A stretch of 64,000 nt of DNA. Source: Streptomyces sp. JJ38 (GTDB lineage Bacteria > Actinomycetota > Actinomycetes > Streptomycetales > Streptomycetaceae). Under the pieces are notes generated by a model. The model was not told the DNA's origin and searched no databases. It was given only the letters and a program-made list of their open reading frames with translations. Made by a program: the position numbers and the translations under genes. This document shows, piece after piece, positions 61,436 to 64,000 of the stretch (position 1 is the first letter of the stretch; every line of letters starts with the position of its first letter). The stretch is from assembly GCF_019303475.1 (NCBI RefSeq), contig NZ_JABLSI010000007.1, positions 58,735-122,734 of the forward strand, given 5' to 3'.

Positions 61436-63144
61436 TCCGATTCGAGAACGTCCGCGTGACCTACGCCGAGGCCGCCGCCGACGCCGTGACCGGGCTCGAC
61501 CTCACGGTGCCGGAGGGCGAGCTCGTGCTCGTCGTCGGGCCGTCCGGGGTCGGCAAGTCGACCGTCCTGAACACCGTGTCCGGGCTCGTGCCGCACTTCA
61601 CCGGAGGCACCCTGCACGGCCGCGTCACGGTGGACGGCCGTGACACCCGCACCCACAAGCCGCGCGAGCTCGCCGACGTCGTGGGCACCGTCGGCCAGGA
61701 CCCGCTGGCCCACTTCGTGACCGACACCGTCGAGGACGAACTGGCCTACGGCATGGAGTCGCTCGGGCTGCCGCCCGCGACGATGCGCCGCCGGGTCGAG
61801 GAGACCCTCGACCTGCTGGGCCTGGTCGAGCTGCGCGATCGGCCCATCACCACGCTCTCCGGCGGACAGCAGCAGCGGGTGGCCATCGGCTCGGTGCTGA
61901 CGACCCATCCGAGGGTGCTGGTCCTGGACGAGCCGACCTCCGCCCTCGACCCGGCCGCCGCCGAGGAGGTGCTGGCCGTCCTCCAGCGCCTCGTCCACGA
62001 CCTGGGCACCACCGTGCTGATGGCCGAACACCGGCTCGAACGCGTCGTCCAGTACGCGGACCAGGTGCTGCTCCTGTCCGCGCCCGGGGAGCCCGCCCGG
62101 CTCGGGTCCCCGGCCGAGCTGATGGCCCACTCGCCGGTGCGGCCCCCCGTGGTGGAGCTGGGACGGCTGGCGGGCTGGTCCCCGCTGCCGCTGTCCGTCC
62201 GGGACGCCCGCCGCCGTGCCGGGGCCCTGCGGGAGCGGCTCGCGCCCCTCGCCGCCCGGCTCCCGGCGGACGCCGCGAAGCCGTCCGGTGGCGTTGGTGG
62301 TTCCGGTGGTTCCGGTGGTTCCGGTGGTTCCCGGCGCGGCGGCGGCCCGGGCGAAGGCGGCGGTCCGGACGGCGCCCGGGGCGCGCCGGTCGCCGAGGTC
62401 GTGCGGCTGGACGTGCGACGGGGCCGCGCCGCGGTCCTGCACGACGTCTCCCTGACCGTGCGGCCCGGCGAGACCCTCGCCCTCATGGGCCGCAACGGCT
62501 CCGGCAAGTCCACCCTGCTCGGCTCGCTCGTCGGGCTGCACCCGCCCGCGCGCGGCACCGTCTCCGTCGGCGGGCTCACCCCGCACCGCAGCAAGCCCGG
62601 GCCGCTGCTGCGACACGTCGGCCTCGTCCCGCAGGACCCGCGCGACCTCCTCGCCGCCGAGACCGTGGCCGCCGAGTGCGAGGACGCCGACCGCGACGCC
62701 GACGCCCCACGCGGTACGTGCCGCGCCCTCGTCGCCGAACTGCTGCCGGGCCTGGCCGACACCGTGCACCCGCGCGACCTGTCCGAAGGGCAGCGGCTCG
62801 TCCTGGCACTGGCCGTCGTCCTCACGGCCGCACCACCGCTCGTCCTCCTCGACGAGCCGACCCGCGGGCTCGACTACGCCGCCAAGCACCGCCTCGCGAC
62901 GCTCCTGCGGCAGCTGGCCGCCCGCGACCACGCCATCGTCCTGGCCACCCACGACGTCGAACTAGCCGCCGAACTGGCCGACCGCGTGCTCGTCCTGGCC
63001 CAGGGCGAGATCGTCGCGGACGGACCCACCGCCGAGGTCGTCGTCTCCTCGCCGGCCTTCTCCCCGCAGACCGCCAAGATCCTCGCCCCGCAGCCCTGGC
63101 TGACGGTGTCCCAGGTACGGCGGGCCCTCCGGGAAGCGCCGTGA
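61432..63144 (+). CDS. Fused double ECF-type ABC ATPase
   Basis: 570 aa with two ABC domains. Domain 1: Walker A GPSGVGKST, signature LSGGQQQRVAIGS, Walker B VLVLDEPTSALD. Domain 2: GRNGSGKST, LSEGQRLVLALAV, LVLLDEPTRGLD. They are joined by a Gly-Ser linker (GGVGGSGGSGGSGGS) from 9-bp repeats. The fusion replaces the separate EcfA/EcfA' pair of other systems. The GTG start overlaps the ecfT stop. Confidence 0.92.
   Translation: MIRFENVRVTYAEAAADAVTGLDLTVPEGELVLVVGPSGVGKSTVLNTVSGLVPHFTGGTLHGRVTVDGRDTRTHKPRELADVVGTVGQDPLAHFVTDTVEDELAYGMESLGLPPATMRRRVEETLDLLGLVELRDRPITTLSGGQQQRVAIGSVLTTHPRVLVLDEPTSALDPAAAEEVLAVLQRLVHDLGTTVLMAEHRLERVVQYADQVLLLSAPGEPARLGSPAELMAHSPVRPPVVELGRLAGWSPLPLSVRDARRRAGALRERLAPLAARLPADAAKPSGGVGGSGGSGGSGGSRRGGGPGEGGGPDGARGAPVAEVVRLDVRRGRAAVLHDVSLTVRPGETLALMGRNGSGKSTLLGSLVGLHPPARGTVSVGGLTPHRSKPGPLLRHVGLVPQDPRDLLAAETVAAECEDADRDADAPRGTCRALVAELLPGLADTVHPRDLSEGQRLVLALAVVLTAAPPLVLLDEPTRGLDYAAKHRLATLLRQLAARDHAIVLATHDVELAAELADRVLVLAQGEIVADGPTAEVVVSSPAFSPQTAKILAPQPWLTVSQVRRALREAP
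62296..62331 (+). repeat. Four tandem GGTGGTTCC repeats encoding a Gly-Gly-Ser linker
   Basis: Exact 9-bp copies at 62296, 62305, 62314 and 62323, in frame, encoding (GGS)4 between the two ATPase domains. Likely length-variable by slippage. Confidence 0.85.
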
Positions 63145-64000
63145 GCGGCACGCACCGGGACCGCCCGGTACGGCTCGGCCCGCGTGCCGCCGCGGCGCTC
63201 GCCCTCGTCTCGGCCACCGGCGTCGTCGCGTTCGGCTGGCCCCTGCTCGCCGACTCCGCCTCCGGGCTCGCCCACTCGGCCGACGCGCCCTGGCTCTTCG
63301 CCGCCCTGCTCCCGCTGCTCCTGGCCGTCGTCGTCGCCACCATCGCGGACTCCGGTATGGACGCCAAGGCCATCGCCATGCTCGGCGTCCTGGCGGCGGC
63401 CGGGGCGGCCCTGCGCCCGCTCGGTGCGGGCACGGCCGGGCTGGAGCCGATGTTCTTCCTGATGATCCTCTCCGGCCGGGTCCTGGGCCCCGGGTTCGGC
63501 TTCGTGCTCGGCGCGCTGGCCATGTTCGCCGGCGCCCTGCTCACCGGCGGGGTCGGACCCTGGCTGCCCTTCCAGATGCTCACCCTGGGCTGGGTCACCA
63601 TGGGGGCGGGCCTGCTGCCGCGCCCGCACACCCTGCGCGGCCGCGGCGAGCTGTGGCTGCTCGCCGCCTACGGCACACCGGCCGCCATGGCCTACGGCCT
63701 GGTCATGAACCTCCAGGGCTGGCCCTACCTCGGTGGCCTGTCGACCGGCGTCTCCTTCGTCCCCGGCGACCCGGCCGCCGAGAACCTCGCCCGGTTCGCC
63801 GCCTACTGGCTCGCCACCTCGCTGGGCTGGGACGTGCCCCGCGCGGCCCTGACCGCCGTGCTCACCCTCGCCGTCGGCGGCCCGGTGCTGCGCGCCCTGC
63901 GCCGGGCCACCCGCCGAGCGGCCTTCGCCGCGCCGGTCGCCTTCGCCACCGGTGCGGCCGACGCCGTCCGCGAGCGCGCCGGCGCCCCCGGGTCGCCCGG
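63141..64000 (+). CDS. ECF transporter S component, partial (runs off the right edge)
   Basis: 287 codons visible without a stop. Several membrane helices are present (AALALVSATGVVAFGWPLL; FFLMILSGRVLGPGFGFVLG; LAMFAGALLTGGVGPWLPFQ; MLTLGWVTMGAGLL), typical of S components that bind the substrate. The coupling Ala-x3-Ala face cannot be fixed by eye. Given the riboswitch, the substrate is probably cobalamin, cobinamide or a lower-ligand precursor (CbrT/CblT-like). The GTG overlaps the ATPase stop. Confidence 0.82.
   Translation, partial: MSGTHRDRPVRLGPRAAAALALVSATGVVAFGWPLLADSASGLAHSADAPWLFAALLPLLLAVVVATIADSGMDAKAIAMLGVLAAAGAALRPLGAGTAGLEPMFFLMILSGRVLGPGFGFVLGALAMFAGALLTGGVGPWLPFQMLTLGWVTMGAGLLPRPHTLRGRGELWLLAAYGTPAAMAYGLVMNLQGWPYLGGLSTGVSFVPGDPAAENLARFAAYWLATSLGWDVPRAALTAVLTLAVGGPVLRALRRATRRAAFAAPVAFATGAADAVRERAGAPGSP

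Overview
The window is high-GC (about 70-75% by eye) actinobacterial chromosome, almost certainly Streptomyces. Supporting signs are GTG starts, leaderless promoters, the glnA2-glnE pair, a MalR-type maltose locus, an F420-dependent NADP reductase, DUF6243/DUF5753/DUF6879/DUF7848 proteins, an 'SCO2322 family' protein, and a gene order that recalls the glnE-glnA2-nadE-panB-map region of S. coelicolor (from memory, not searched). Nearly every base is coding. Most of the window is conserved core, with short accessory insertions.

Layout. 1-4.4 kb: maltose-type ABC uptake (malF fragment, malE), a divergent paralogous binding protein and malR, with inverted CTTGCAG-type operators between the two binding-protein genes. 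4.5-10 kb: PAP2 membrane protein, then glnA2-glnE behind a GlnR-like box. 10-22.2 kb: FAD oxidoreductase, a small-membrane-protein/PRC-barrel operon, nadE, a membrane-anchored EEP hydrolase, panB, npdG, an MFS exporter, map and a lipoprotein. 22.2-28.4 kb: a two-component system, a Prim-Pol domain protein, an autoregulated TetR/DUF6243 divergon, DDAH-type hydrolase and an Rsm22-like methyltransferase. 28.4-36.4 kb: serine hydrolase, Bcr/CflA exporter, PhoD phosphatase, SDR, a GH5 glycosidase broken by an in-frame TGA, and PhzF.

36.6-38.5 kb: a compact two-gene cyclodipeptide cluster (cyclodipeptide synthase plus a CYP121-like P450), the clearest specialised-metabolism locus. 38.6-41.4 kb: YaaA, an RNB ribonuclease and the RNase P RNA. 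41.4-43.9 kb: a small Scr1-like accessory island (XRE-DUF5753, DUF6879, a frameshifted gene, DUF7848, a 55-aa peptide). 44-48.1 kb: a membrane Ser/Thr kinase and the conserved NIF3 / zinc-ribbon / RNase H-phosphatase operon, in which the zinc-ribbon gene appears to start at CTG. 48.3-53.7 kb: hypothetical proteins, a MaoC hydratase preceded by a KstR-like site, a methyltransferase, a cell-wall amidase and a DUF5336 protein. 53.8-58 kb: a glycosyltransferase/methyltransferase/alpha-alpha-barrel operon divergent from a KstR-family regulator, with a perfect KstR-consensus operator between them.

58-64 kb: a cobalamin riboswitch heads a translationally coupled five-gene operon: a secreted alpha6/alpha6-repeat protein, a small SCO2322-family surface protein, ECF EcfT, a fused double ATPase, and an ECF S component cut by the window end. 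The two surface proteins resemble the two domains of animal transcobalamin split over two genes. I consider this and the CDPS-CYP121 pair the two most interesting systems here.
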